From positions 1,612,001 through 1,676,000 of the forward strand of contig CP129482.1 of assembly GCA_030583925.1 (NCBI GenBank): a stretch of DNA of 64,000 bases, in the 5' to 3' direction. This document shows positions 25,779-34,862 of the stretch, one piece after another (the first letter of the stretch is position 1; each line of letters begins with the position of its first letter). Position numbers and translations under genes: made by a program. The DNA is from Anaerolineales bacterium. Lineage in GTDB: Bacteria > Chloroflexota > Anaerolineae > Anaerolineales > Villigracilaceae. Below the pieces are notes generated by a model. The model worked only from the letters and a program-made list of their open reading frames with translations, made no database searches and had not been told where the DNA came from.

Positions 25779-25851
25779 TGCCCCCACGGGAATTCGAATC
25801 CCGGTTTAAGCCTTGAGAGGGCTTCGTCCTGGGCCACTAGACGATGGGGGC
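25779..25851 (-). tRNA. tRNA-Glu(CTC)
   Basis: A 73-base tRNA. The acceptor arms are GCCCCCA and TGGGGGC with discriminator A; the D stem is GTCT/GGAC; the anticodon stem AAGCC/GGCTT encloses loop CTCTCAA, so the anticodon is CTC (codon GAG); the T arm is CGGGA-TTCGAAT-TCCCG. CCA is not encoded. It is followed by a hairpin terminator and precedes the lut operon on the same strand. Confidence 0.97.
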
Positions 25852-25889
25852 AAACTTTGTAAAGCCGCAGGATTGTAACATTGCGATAT

Positions 25890-27911
25890 TCAATCGTCAA
25901 CGAGAAACGCGTGGACTTCGCTCGGTCCATGCACGCCGATGGTGTGCGTACTTTCGATGTCGCCCGTCGCGGACGGACCCGTGATGAAGACGGCGGATTT
26001 TGTCTCGCGCACAAGATGGATCGCCTGTTCAAGAGATGGATAGATTTGCGACGCGTGCAAGACCACAAGATGGATTTCGGGAAGCAGTGACGCGTGGAGT
26101 GGACTCCCCTCGCCATCCGCTTCAAGCACGGACCCTGTGTCTGCCACGCCGCATTTGGCTTTTGTCACCCCCACGCGGATTTGCGGATCAGCCTCGCGGC
26201 TGAATGTGATACCAGCATTTGCGAGCGCGACTTCATCCAAAACATTCGGCTCGAGATGGATGTGATTGATCCCTCGCGATTGCAGAAACTCAATGACGCT
26301 TCGTGTCGGGTCTTCGGTCTGGTGAACGTGTCCATGCGCGGCAGTCAGTTCTTTGGTAAATCGCTCAACCAAATTATCCATGTCACCCTGAGCGGAGCGA
26401 AGGGTCTCCGCTTGCTTGGGAGGAGATGCTTTGTTGCTTTGCATCTCAGAATGTTGCGGTTGATAGCGAAACCTCCCCCTAAACGTCTTCCCCGCCACGC
26501 GTGGAAAATCCTTGCTGAAGCCCCAGCCCGTGAACGCGGGGAGGCGAATCCAGTTGGAGAAGGGCGCGACGAGAAAACTTCCAAACGCCGCGAATTTTTG
26601 AGAAGCGGCGAACAGCCTCGGGCGAGTCGCGACGCGGGTGTACATCCGCAAGAGGAAAGTGGAAAGGGGGGAGAGTCCTGTTGAAGGTAATTGGTCATTG
26701 GTAATTGGGGATTTGCCTGCGCGGACGCGAGTGAGGAGTTTCGGCAAATCAATGTCCACTGGGCAGGCGTCTTTGCATGCGCCGCATAGCGTGGACGCTT
26801 GCGCGAGCGGGACGAATTCACTGCCGAAGAGTCCCGCCGAAATGACCGAGCCGATGGGACCTGGATAAATGCTCTTGTACGCGTGCCCGCCGATCTCGCG
26901 GAAGACGGGACAGGCGTTCATGCACGCGCCACAGCGGATGCAAAAGAGGGATTCTTTGAGAGGCGAGTTGCGCAGGCGCGTGCGTCCGTTGTCGAGGAGG
27001 ATGAAGTGACGTAGTTGGTTTGGTAACGGGTTGTGAATGATTTGCGTGTACACGCTGAGCTTTTGTCCTGTTGCGGAGCGAGGGAGGAGAGAGAGCATCA
27101 GCGCGAGATCGTCGAGGTTTCGCACGAGGCGTTCGATGCCGATGAGGGCGATGTGGATCGGCGGGATGGTCGTGACCATGCGCCCGTTGCCCTCGTTGGT
27201 GACGAGGCAGATCGCCCCTTCTTCGGCAATGGCAAAGTTTGCGCCAGTCACGCCGACATCTGCAGTGAGAAAAACTTCACGCAACACTTTGCGAGCGATG
27301 TTTGTCAGCGCTGGGATATCTTCGGTATATTCGACGCCCAGTTTTTCTTGAAAGATCTTGCCGACATCCTGCTTTCGCAAATGCAGAGCTGGCGTGATGA
27401 TGTGACTGGGCTTCTCGCCGCGCAATTGCACGATGAACTCGCCGAGGTCGGTCTCAACGACGCGCATTCCTTCCGCTTCGAGCGCGTGGTTGAGGTGAAT
27501 CTCCTCGGTGACCATGGATTTGGATTTGGCGACGAGAGTGTTGTGGTGGTCAAGTAGTCCCGCGCGATCGTCGCGGGACGTATCGAGATCACGATGCTTC
27601 GTAGTTCCCACTGCATGTTGCGTAATTTCGAGGATGAGTTCAATGGCTTCCGTCGCATCCTTCGCACGGTGGACGACGTTTCCGTTTTTTGTGGCGGCTT
27701 GTGTGAATTGGTCGAGATGCTGTTCGAGATTTTCGATCACCTCGGCGCGGACGGCATGGGCGCGTTGACGCCGCTCGCGCCAGTCGGGGAGCGTTTCGAG
27801 GGCGTTAATCCGCCGCGTGACGCGCCGCTCGGCGTTGAGGTCTAGCGCGTTTTGAAGATGCGGGTTTGCAAGCGATGTGTGAATGCGTTCTCGAAACTGA
27901 TTACTGGTCAC
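25890..27911 (-). CDS. lutB: LutB-LutC fusion, L-lactate utilisation iron-sulfur protein
   Basis: A 673-residue fusion. Residues 1 to about 430 are LutB: the LUD domain (TGANFAIAEEGAICLVTNEGNGRM) and two ferredoxin-like cysteine sets, CIRCGACMNACPVFR and CGACKDACPVD, for [4Fe-4S] clusters. Residues about 515-673 are LutC (TKAKCGVADTGSVLEADGEG, HIVLH-like region, GPSATGDIE). With LutA the complex oxidises lactate to pyruvate. The linker is made of translated repeats: GGTAATTGG words and GGAAAG words at 26651-26715, and a CCCTTCGCTCCGCTCAGGGTGACA-type repeat at 26380-26455. The GTG start also lies in a repeat. It follows lutA by 11 bases. LutB and LutC are normally separate proteins. Confidence 0.9.
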   Translation of the reverse strand: MTSNQFRERIHTSLANPHLQNALDLNAERRVTRRINALETLPDWRERRQRAHAVRAEVIENLEQHLDQFTQAATKNGNVVHRAKDATEAIELILEITQHAVGTTKHRDLDTSRDDRAGLLDHHNTLVAKSKSMVTEEIHLNHALEAEGMRVVETDLGEFIVQLRGEKPSHIITPALHLRKQDVGKIFQEKLGVEYTEDIPALTNIARKVLREVFLTADVGVTGANFAIAEEGAICLVTNEGNGRMVTTIPPIHIALIGIERLVRNLDDLALMLSLLPRSATGQKLSVYTQIIHNPLPNQLRHFILLDNGRTRLRNSPLKESLFCIRCGACMNACPVFREIGGHAYKSIYPGPIGSVISAGLFGSEFVPLAQASTLCGACKDACPVDIDLPKLLTRVRAGKSPITNDQLPSTGLSPLSTFLLRMYTRVATRPRLFAASQKFAAFGSFLVAPFSNWIRLPAFTGWGFSKDFPRVAGKTFRGRFRYQPQHSEMQSNKASPPKQAETLRSAQGDMDNLVERFTKELTAAHGHVHQTEDPTRSVIEFLQSRGINHIHLEPNVLDEVALANAGITFSREADPQIRVGVTKAKCGVADTGSVLEADGEGSPLHASLLPEIHLVVLHASQIYPSLEQAIHLVRETKSAVFITGPSATGDIESTHTIGVHGPSEVHAFLVDD

Positions 27912-27922
27912 TGATTACTTTC

Positions 27923-28648
27923 TCACTGGTTTGCCAACACTTCCGCGATGTGAATCACTCGTTGCTTTTTCTTCTGCCTGTGCAATCCGCCTGCGATGTG
28001 CATGAGACAACCCGTCTCAACCACGACAAGCGTGGGAGCTTCGGAAGATTCGAGATTCGACATTTTTCGTTTCAACATTTCCGCTGAAAGTTCGGGATGT
28101 TCAACCGAAAAGATTCCGCCGAAGCCGCAACAATCCTCGGCGGCGGGAAGGTCAACAATCGTCGCGCCCTTCACGTTGGCAAGCAGGAGGCGTGGCTGAC
28201 GGTCAATTTTCATGGCGCGCAGCGCGTGGCACGATGGATGATAGGTGAGCACACCGTCCCAGCGCGCACCGAGGTCGGTGACGCCGAGTTTGTCCACGAT
28301 GTATTCGGTGAATTCGTACACGCGTGACGCCAATGCTTGCGCGCGTGGAAGCCAAACAGAATCGTCGCGGAATAATTCGAGATAATTGTGCTTCATCATG
28401 TGCGCGCACGAACCCGATGGCATGACAATGTCGCCCGTCGTTTTCTCGAACACTTCGATGGTGTGTTGTGCGATTGATCGCGCCTCTGCGTGCAAACCCG
28501 CGCTGAAGGGAGGTTGCCCGCAACAGGTTTGGTCGCGAGCGAAATCCACATCAATGCCGAGGCGGCGGAGAATGTTGACCATCGCCTCCCCAGTTTGAGG
28601 GTAGAAAGAATCGGTCAGACAGGTCACAAAAAGTTGAATGCGGAGCAC
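27923..28648 (-). CDS. lutA: L-lactate utilisation protein LutA (Fe-S oxidoreductase subunit)
   Basis: A 241-residue protein with two CCG domains: DQTCCGQPPFSAG with SGSCAHMM in the first half, and YHPSCHALR with EDCCGFGG and ETGCLMHIAGG in the second. These bind the non-cubane or [4Fe-4S] cluster of LutA/GlpC/HdrB-type proteins. The length is typical for LutA (about 240). The start is a GTG at 28648. It is first in the lut operon, divergent from the glucan phosphorylase gene with 54 bases between starts. It works with the LutBC fusion encoded next. Confidence 0.92.
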   Translation of the reverse strand: MLRIQLFVTCLTDSFYPQTGEAMVNILRRLGIDVDFARDQTCCGQPPFSAGLHAEARSIAQHTIEVFEKTTGDIVMPSGSCAHMMKHNYLELFRDDSVWLPRAQALASRVYEFTEYIVDKLGVTDLGARWDGVLTYHPSCHALRAMKIDRQPRLLLANVKGATIVDLPAAEDCCGFGGIFSVEHPELSAEMLKRKMSNLESSEAPTLVVVETGCLMHIAGGLHRQKKKQRVIHIAEVLANQ

Positions 28649-28702
28649 GAGTCGATTTTACCCTGAATCTTGAATTGGTATTTTTTGGTATGATTGCTCG
28701 CT

Positions 28703-30853
28703 ATGAACTCATTCAAAACGAAACTTCCGAAATCTGTTGAACTGCCGAAACGCATCACGCGACTTCATGAACTAACTTACAACCTGTGGTGGACGTGGCA
28801 GCCCGAAGTGGCGCGCTTGTTCGGTCGGCTTGATTACGATCTGTGGGAGCGACTCGGGCATAACCCGATTCGACTCTTGCGCGAGATCGAGCGTGAGCGG
28901 TTGACTCAAGCTGCAGGCGACAAAGATTATCTTGCGTTGTACGACGAGGTCTTCGCGGCTTTCGATTCGTATTTTGCGGATACAAAAACATGGACGCATC
29001 GGACGCATCCCGAATTTGATTCGCGTCCTGTCGCGTATTTTTCCATGGAGTTTGGTCTGCACGAAACGCTCCCCATCTATTCGGGCGGACTCGGCGTGCT
29101 GGCGGGCGATCATTTGAAAGAAGCGAGCGATCTCGGCTTGCCGTTGACGGCGATCGGTTTCATGTACGCGCAGGGATATTTTTCACAACGCATCAGCGAA
29201 GACGGTTGGCAAGAAGCGTTGAATAATCCGCTCGTCTTAGACGACCTGCCCGTTCTGCCCGTGTTGGGGGATGACGGAAAACGCGTCACGCTTGACGTCG
29301 AACTGACCGACCGAAGCATCCGTGTACAAATTTGGGAAGCGCGCGTCGGACGCGTCCCGTTGTACCTGCTCGATTCGAATGTGGACAGCAACTCCGAAAT
29401 GGATCGCTTGCTCACCGCGCGCTTGTACTGGTCCGATCTGGATCGCCGCGTAATGCAGGAAGTCTTGTTAGGCATCGGCGGCGTGCGCGCTTTGCGGACT
29501 CTCGGATATAACCCAGCGGTCTGGCACATGAACGAAGGACACGCGGCTTTCCTGACCTTGGAGCGGGCGCGCGAACTTGTGGAGGGCGGCGACGATTTTG
29601 CGACTGCCATCGCGAAGACGCGTAAACAAAACGTATTCACCACACACACGCCAGTCCCTGCGGGGAACGATGAGTTTCCGTTGTGGTTGATCGAAAAATA
29701 TCTCGGCGGTATCTGGCCCCAGTTGAAACTCACGCGCGAACAGTTCTTCGACATCGCAAAACATCCAAGAGGTCATAGCGAATCGTTCAGCATGGGCATC
29801 CTCGCCTTGCGAAATTCGGACGGGCGGAACGCGGTCTCTGAGTTGCACGGCGAAGTCTCGCGCAAGATGTGGAACTTTTTATGGCCCGATAAGGCTGAGA
29901 AAGACGTGCCGATCACGTACGTGACGAACGGGGTCCACACCGCGAATTGGATGGCGCGGCGTTTGAAGAATCTTTTCATCAAACATCTCGGCGCGGATTG
30001 GTACGAGCATCTCGATGAACCTAAATTCTGGTCGAAGATCGACGACCTTCCTGATGCCGAGTTATGGGCAGTGCGATTGCACCTCAAGCGTAAACTGGCG
30101 TTCTACTTGCGCGAGCGCGTCCGCGACCGTTGGACGCGCGGCGGATTTCATCCCGTGCAGGTCGTTTCGTCGGGCGTGTTGATCAACCCCTATGCATTGA
30201 CCATCGGCTTTGCGCGTCGTTTCGCCACTTACAAGCGGGCGAGCCTCGTCATGCGCGATGTGGAACGATTGCTGAGCATCGTCAACAAGCCGAACATGCC
30301 CGTGCAAATTTTATTTGCAGGCAAGGCGCATCCCGCCGATGAGCCTGGCAAGCAATTAATCCAGCAGGTGTATCGCACGGTGAAAAAAGCGGAGACGGGC
30401 GGGCGCATCGTCTTCCTCGAAGATTACGATATGAATCTTGCGCGTTATCTCGTCCAAGGTGTGGACGTGTGGATGAACACGCCGCGTCGTCCGCTCGAGG
30501 CGAGCGGCACGTCGGGCATGAAAGCCGCCCTCAACGGCGCGTTGAACTTTTCCGTGCTGGATGGATGGTGGCGCGAAGCGTACAATGGCAAGAACGGTTG
30601 GGCGATTGGCGAGGACAAGGAATACGAATCAAGCGACGCGCAGGACGCGCTCGACGCCGAGGATTTGTACAGCACGCTTGAGAACGAGATCATCCCGTTG
30701 TATTACGACCGTGATCCGAAGGAAATCTCACACGATTGGATTGCCCGCGTAAAAGATTCGATGAAGACGAACATTCCCCGATTCTCCACGCGCCGCATGG
30801 TGAAAGAATATGTGGAGAATTTGTATGTGAAGGCTTTGAGTAAAACATCTTAA
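28703..30853 (+). CDS. glgP: Alpha-glucan phosphorylase (GT35)
   Basis: A 716-residue glycogen/alpha-glucan phosphorylase, releasing glucose-1-phosphate from glucan chains. It is of the short bacterial/archaeal type whose N-terminal DUF3417 region begins LHELTYNLWWTW. Visible are FSMEFGLHETLPIYSGGLGVLAGDH, HMNEGHAAF, GFARRFATYKR, and the pyridoxal-phosphate segment EASGTSGMKAALNG containing the Schiff-base lysine. The ATG at 28703 begins the conserved region; a TTG three codons upstream is less likely. The gene is monocistronic as far as can be seen, with repeats after the stop. Confidence 0.94.
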   Translation: MNSFKTKLPKSVELPKRITRLHELTYNLWWTWQPEVARLFGRLDYDLWERLGHNPIRLLREIERERLTQAAGDKDYLALYDEVFAAFDSYFADTKTWTHRTHPEFDSRPVAYFSMEFGLHETLPIYSGGLGVLAGDHLKEASDLGLPLTAIGFMYAQGYFSQRISEDGWQEALNNPLVLDDLPVLPVLGDDGKRVTLDVELTDRSIRVQIWEARVGRVPLYLLDSNVDSNSEMDRLLTARLYWSDLDRRVMQEVLLGIGGVRALRTLGYNPAVWHMNEGHAAFLTLERARELVEGGDDFATAIAKTRKQNVFTTHTPVPAGNDEFPLWLIEKYLGGIWPQLKLTREQFFDIAKHPRGHSESFSMGILALRNSDGRNAVSELHGEVSRKMWNFLWPDKAEKDVPITYVTNGVHTANWMARRLKNLFIKHLGADWYEHLDEPKFWSKIDDLPDAELWAVRLHLKRKLAFYLRERVRDRWTRGGFHPVQVVSSGVLINPYALTIGFARRFATYKRASLVMRDVERLLSIVNKPNMPVQILFAGKAHPADEPGKQLIQQVYRTVKKAETGGRIVFLEDYDMNLARYLVQGVDVWMNTPRRPLEASGTSGMKAALNGALNFSVLDGWWREAYNGKNGWAIGEDKEYESSDAQDALDAEDLYSTLENEIIPLYYDRDPKEISHDWIARVKDSMKTNIPRFSTRRMVKEYVENLYVKALSKTS

Positions 30854-30945
30854 ACACGAAGGACACAAAGTACACAAAGGGGAAAGGCTTTTTGCCTTAA
30901 GGGATTAAACCTTCGTGACCTTAGTGTCCTTCGTGGTAAAAAAGA
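30853..30945. repeat. ACACGAAGGACACAAAG inverted repeat
   Basis: Words TTAAACACGAAGGACACAAAG and CTTAGTGTCCTTCGTGGT form an inverted repeat filling the gap after glgP. A related left arm occurs at 62580-62612. This is a widespread type of intergenic repeat; the rhodanese gene starts right after it. Confidence 0.7.
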
Positions 30946-30962
30946 ACAGCATGGAGAAAGCA

Positions 30963-31307
30963 ATGATCCCCGAAATCACAACCACCGACCTCGCCGAAAA
31001 AATGAAAACAGACGAACATTTCATCCTCCTCGACGTGCGCGAGCCTCACGAGTTGGAGTACGCTAAAGTAACCGATCGCAGGCTGGAGGTCGCGCCGATG
31101 AGCCGCTTGGCGGAGGTCGGCACGGACGCGTTGCCCGAATCCGCAAAATCGCAAGACGCGATGATCTACGTCATGTGCCACCACGGCAACCGCAGTGGGC
31201 AAGTCACTGCGTGACTATCGCAACAAGGATGGAAAAATGTCTTCAACGTGGCAGGCGGGATTGACGATTACGCGCGCAGGGTGGATTCGTCGGTGGGGAG
31301 GTATTGA
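30963..31307 (+). pseudogene. Rhodanese-like gene interrupted by an in-frame UGA
   Basis: Reads as a rhodanese single-domain protein with active-site Cys72 in CHHGNRSGQ, then TGA at 31212-31214 as codon 84. Without any frame change the sequence continues LSQQGWKNVFNVAGG, then a typical rhodanese end (about 30 residues), to a TGA at 31305-31307. The interrupted codon falls where the family has Trp, so a single TGG-to-TGA change explains it. The start at 30963 follows GGAG; ATG at 30951 is possible. The truncated product would lack the last helix and strand. Readthrough, a recent null allele or a sequencing error are all open. Confidence 0.85.
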
Positions 31308-31415
31308 TCGGTTGCAGGTTGGAAGGTCGAACGTTGGAAGGTTAAACTGAGAAGGTTGAGGATTTAGATGTTCCTCAACCTTCAAACCTTAAACCTGAAA
31401 CTTTCAACTTGAAAC
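31308..31415. repeat. GTTGGAAGGTT / AACCTTCAAAC heptad repeats
   Basis: The spacer between the rhodanese remnant and the M29 gene consists of GTTGGAAGGTT-like words followed by their complements (CAACCTTCAAACCTT, TTTCAACTTGAAAC), able to fold into one imperfect hairpin. The same family is at 39209-39290, 43572-43637, 48673-48709 and 59266-59330. Confidence 0.75.
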
Positions 31416-32540
31416 TTATTTTCCGAACACAAACTCTCCATTTTTATAAAACAATTCCCCATCCACCGTGATCTCGGAATCGGTTCGCAGGTCGCAGATC
31501 ATATCCCAATGAATTGCGGATTTATTTTTCGATCCCGTTTCAGGGTAGCCCGCGCCAAGCGCCATGTGGAACGTGCCGCCGATCTTTTCATCGAACAAAA
31601 TGTTGCCCGTGAATTTGTTGATGTCGAAATTCGTGCCGATGGCGAATTCGCCGACGTGCCGCGCTCCCTCGTCCGATTCAAGCATCTTGATGAGATACTC
31701 TTCGTTCTTTTCCGCTGTTGCGCGTGTGACGCGTCCCTGACTGAACGTCAATTCCGCGCCCTCGACCGCCACTCCGCCGTAGATGGCTGGATACGTGTAC
31801 TTCACCCACCCATTCAACGAATCCTCAACGGGTCCAGTGAAAATTTCGCCGTCGGGCATGTTGTATGTGCCAGTTGAATTCATGAAGGAACGCCCCTTGA
31901 TGGACAGCGACAAATCCACATTCGGTCCGCGTAAGGTGACGAGATTCTTGCCCGCGAGAAAGTCAATCGCTTTTTGTTGTCCCGCTCGTGTGCTATTCCA
32001 ATAAGCGATAGGATCGTCCTCGTTCGCATGGACTGCGTTGAATACGAAATCTTCATAATCCTTCAGACTCATCCCCGCGTCCTGCGCGTACGCGTCGGTG
32101 GGATACAACGTTGTGACCCATTTGAATTTCCCCTCGCCGCCGCGTCGCATTTGCGTTTCGGTGATGATGCTCGTGGCTTTGCCGCGTCGCTGTGACTTGG
32201 CAGGATCAATATTCGTCGTGCCGCGCGTGTTCGTCGAAGAATGGACTCGGATGCGACTCTCGAACTCGTCGTATGCCAGTTTGTAAAACGTGGGAACGAA
32301 ATCGAGTTGCGACTCGTTGGCGTAGGTGAGATAAAACTCGTCCTGGCTGAACGGCATCATGCCAGGCAGGGCAACCATCGGGTGCGGATGACCGCCTTTT
32401 TCCATGATCTGAATGAACAACTCGCGCACGAGCGGCTCGGCGGCGGTCGTAGCCTCGATCAGCACACGGTCGCCAGGCACGATCCTTGCGGAATGTTCCA
32501 CCAAAACTTTTGCAAATTTTTGAACTCGTGAATCAGCCAC
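31416..32540 (-). CDS. M29-family aminopeptidase
   Basis: A 374-residue metallopeptidase of family M29 (AmpS/PepS/aminopeptidase T), which removes N-terminal residues using a di-metal centre. Expected ligands can be placed: Glu in VEGAELTF, Glu in HVGEFAIGTN, His in FHMALGAGYPET, and His and Asp in SAIHWDMICDLR. The N-terminal substrate-domain segment PGDRVLIEA is also typical. The length is slightly shorter than the usual 400-410. No signal peptide, so cytoplasmic. It is a lone minus-strand gene with repeats on both sides. Confidence 0.9.
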   Translation of the reverse strand: MADSRVQKFAKVLVEHSARIVPGDRVLIEATTAAEPLVRELFIQIMEKGGHPHPMVALPGMMPFSQDEFYLTYANESQLDFVPTFYKLAYDEFESRIRVHSSTNTRGTTNIDPAKSQRRGKATSIITETQMRRGGEGKFKWVTTLYPTDAYAQDAGMSLKDYEDFVFNAVHANEDDPIAYWNSTRAGQQKAIDFLAGKNLVTLRGPNVDLSLSIKGRSFMNSTGTYNMPDGEIFTGPVEDSLNGWVKYTYPAIYGGVAVEGAELTFSQGRVTRATAEKNEEYLIKMLESDEGARHVGEFAIGTNFDINKFTGNILFDEKIGGTFHMALGAGYPETGSKNKSAIHWDMICDLRTDSEITVDGELFYKNGEFVFGK

Positions 32541-32579
32541 GAAAATGCTCCTGTTTTCAAAATTGTGCCAGAATTATAT

Positions 32580-32670
32580 CACCCACACATCGGGTATACT
32601 TCTTCAATCCTCGCCAATCGCAAATCGTAAATCCAAAATAAAAAATCGTAAATCGCAAATCGTCAATCGA
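32580..32670. repeat. AATCGTAAATCGCAAATCG tandem repeat before the bi-domain oxidoreductase
   Basis: The spacer just upstream of the ATG at 32672 is built from AATCGCAAATCG and AATCGTAAATC words. No ribosome-binding site is evident in it. Confidence 0.65.
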
Positions 32671-32671
32671 A

Positions 32672-34840
32672 ATGAAACAACTCCTCCAAAACATCAAAAC
32701 AGGTAAAGCCACCATCGAAGACGTGCCGATGCCGACTCCGCGCGAGGGGCAGGCGCTCGTCAAAGTGGAAGCCAGCCTCGTGTCCGCGGGAACCGAGCGC
32801 ATGGTCGTCGAGTTTGCCGAAAAGAGTCTCGTTGGCAAAGCGCGCGCCCGCCCCGATCTCGTCAAGCAAGTCATCGAGAAAGCGCGCCGTGAAGGGCTCG
32901 TCAACACCGCACAAGCCGCGTTCAATCGGCTCGACCAGCCGATGGCGCTTGGCTATTCGTCTGCTGGCACGATCATCCAACTTGGCAAGAACATGCACGG
33001 TTTTAAAGTTGGTCAACGCGTCGCGTGCGCGGGCGGCGGTTACGCCGTCCATGCCGAATACAATGTCGTGCCTCGAAATTTATTAACCCCTCTGCCAAAA
33101 AATGTGGATTTCGAATCCGCCGCGTTCACCACCCTCGGCGCCATCGCCCTGCACGGATTTCGCCTGGCTGAACCGCAGATCGGCGAAAACGTCGCGGTCA
33201 TCGGTCTTGGGCTTTTGGGATTATTGACGATTCAAATCGCCTCCGCCGCTGGATGCAACGTACTGGGCATTGACCTCGACCCCAAGCGGATCGCCCTCGC
33301 TTCTTCCCTCGGACGCTTCGACTCGGCTCAGCGCGGGCTTCAAGCTGTCTCACGCTCGCAAGCGGAATCGTCCGCCTCAGCCTTCACCGCCAACCGCGGC
33401 TTCGACGTTGTCCTCATCTGCGCGGATACACCCTCGAATGATCCCATTGAACTTGCTGGCGTCATTGCACGCGACCGTGCACGCGTCGTCGCGACAGGCG
33501 CGGTTGGCTTGACCATTCCCCGAAAAATTTATTACGAAAAAGAAATCTCCTTCATCAACTCACGCTCCTACGGACCTGGTCGTTATGATTCCAATTACGA
33601 AGAAAACGGACAAGACTATCCGCTTGGCTATGTGAGATGGACGGAGGGACGAAATTTCCAAGCCGTCGTTGATCTGATGGCAAGCGGAAAGTTGAAAGTC
33701 AAACCGCTCATCACGCATCATTTCCCCATCGAAAAAGCGACAACGGCTTACGAGGTCATTACTGGGAAAAAGAAAGAAAGTTTCCTTGGCGTGTTATTGA
33801 CTTATCCCAAATCGATTGAAAAGTTGGAAAGTTTGAAGGTTGTCAAGTTCAACGTTCCAACCTTCAAACCTGCAACTTGCAACCTCGGCGTTCTCGGCGC
33901 TGGTCTCTTCGCCAACTCCGTTTTGTTACCCGCCATTCAACAAAACAAAAACATCCAACTCGTCGGCATCGCCTCCTCAGGCGGATTACACGCGCAACAT
34001 GCGGGTAAAAAATTCGGTTTCAAATATGCAACTTCCAGCGAAGATGAAATCATCAACGATCCCCATGTGAATACAGTCGCCATTTTGACTCGCCATGATT
34101 CGCACGCTGATCTTGTCGTTAAAGCATTGAAGACTGGCAAGCATGTGTTTGTGGAAAAACCATTAGCCATCACATCTGAGCAACTGAACAAGGTTGAGAA
34201 AACCTTACGCAGTACGAAGTACGGACTACTTGCTGTCGGTTTCAACCGCCGCTTCGCCCCGCTTGCCCAAAGTCTCAAGTCCCAAGTTTCCAGTCTCAAA
34301 TCTCCCCTCCACGTCCATTACCGCGTCAACGCGGGTTTCCTCCCTCCCAATCACTGGAACCACGACCCCAACATCGGCGGTGGACGAATCATCGGCGAAG
34401 CGTGTCACTTCGTGGATTTCGCCACGTTCCTTGTTGGAGAGCCGCCAGTATCTGTCACCGCGCACGCATTGCCCGATGGAGGGAAATATCGCGAGGACAA
34501 CGTTTCGATGACGTTTACTTTCCCCGATGGTTCGATAGGCGTTGTGGACTATCTCGCCAACGGGGATAAATCTCTCGCAAAAGAACGCGTGGAAGTCTTC
34601 TGCGATGGCATGGTCGCGGTGTTGGATGATTTTGTTTCACTGCAAATTACGAAAGATGGCAAGACAAAAGAGGAGCGCGGCGCGCAGGACAAAGGCTGGA
34701 AGGCGGAAATCGCCGCGCTGGTCGAGTCAATTCAAAGGGGGAGCGAACCGCCGATTCCGTATGAGCAGTTGATCGGCGCGACCAAGTCCACGTTTGCGGC
34801 GGTGGAGTCGTTGCGGACCCATCAGATCATCCAGATATGA
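32672..34840 (+). CDS. Bi-domain oxidoreductase: MDR dehydrogenase fused to Gfo/Idh/MocA
   Basis: A 722-residue fusion. Residues 1 to about 370 are a medium-chain dehydrogenase (SLVSAGTER, LGYSSAGTI, coenzyme site VIGLGLLGLL). Residues about 400-722 are a Gfo/Idh/MocA protein (GVLGAGLFANSVLLPA, VFVEKPLA with the catalytic Lys, GFNRRFAP, EACHFVDF). This architecture is known from polysaccharide and sugar-modification loci, where both halves oxidise or reduce sugar intermediates. Repeats are translated in frame: a CTTCGACTCGGCTCAGC word at 33310-33331, GTTGGAAAGTTTGAAGG words at 33821-33885 in the inter-domain linker, and CAAGTCCCAAGTTTC words at 34271-34303. No zinc-ligand set is evident in the first domain. 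Substrate unknown. Confidence 0.88.
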   Translation: MKQLLQNIKTGKATIEDVPMPTPREGQALVKVEASLVSAGTERMVVEFAEKSLVGKARARPDLVKQVIEKARREGLVNTAQAAFNRLDQPMALGYSSAGTIIQLGKNMHGFKVGQRVACAGGGYAVHAEYNVVPRNLLTPLPKNVDFESAAFTTLGAIALHGFRLAEPQIGENVAVIGLGLLGLLTIQIASAAGCNVLGIDLDPKRIALASSLGRFDSAQRGLQAVSRSQAESSASAFTANRGFDVVLICADTPSNDPIELAGVIARDRARVVATGAVGLTIPRKIYYEKEISFINSRSYGPGRYDSNYEENGQDYPLGYVRWTEGRNFQAVVDLMASGKLKVKPLITHHFPIEKATTAYEVITGKKKESFLGVLLTYPKSIEKLESLKVVKFNVPTFKPATCNLGVLGAGLFANSVLLPAIQQNKNIQLVGIASSGGLHAQHAGKKFGFKYATSSEDEIINDPHVNTVAILTRHDSHADLVVKALKTGKHVFVEKPLAITSEQLNKVEKTLRSTKYGLLAVGFNRRFAPLAQSLKSQVSSLKSPLHVHYRVNAGFLPPNHWNHDPNIGGGRIIGEACHFVDFATFLVGEPPVSVTAHALPDGGKYREDNVSMTFTFPDGSIGVVDYLANGDKSLAKERVEVFCDGMVAVLDDFVSLQITKDGKTKEERGAQDKGWKAEIAALVESIQRGSEPPIPYEQLIGATKSTFAAVESLRTHQIIQI

Positions 34841-34862
34841 AGGTTTCCGAGGAAAACAAAAG

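Noticed and set aside
31212..31214. UGA recoded as tryptophan across the genome
   Set aside because: Other genes here use TGA as their natural stop at family-typical ends, for example thiP, the kinase, the second hydrolase and clpS.
31212..31307. Frameshift as explanation of the broken rhodanese gene
   Set aside because: The downstream part is in the same frame as the upstream part; only one codon (TGA for expected TGG) is wrong, so no indel is needed.
32580..32670. CRISPR-like array in the AATCGTAAATCG stretch and similar spacers
   Set aside because: The repeat words are 6-12 bases long, contiguous and degenerate, with no unique spacers of even length and no cas genes.
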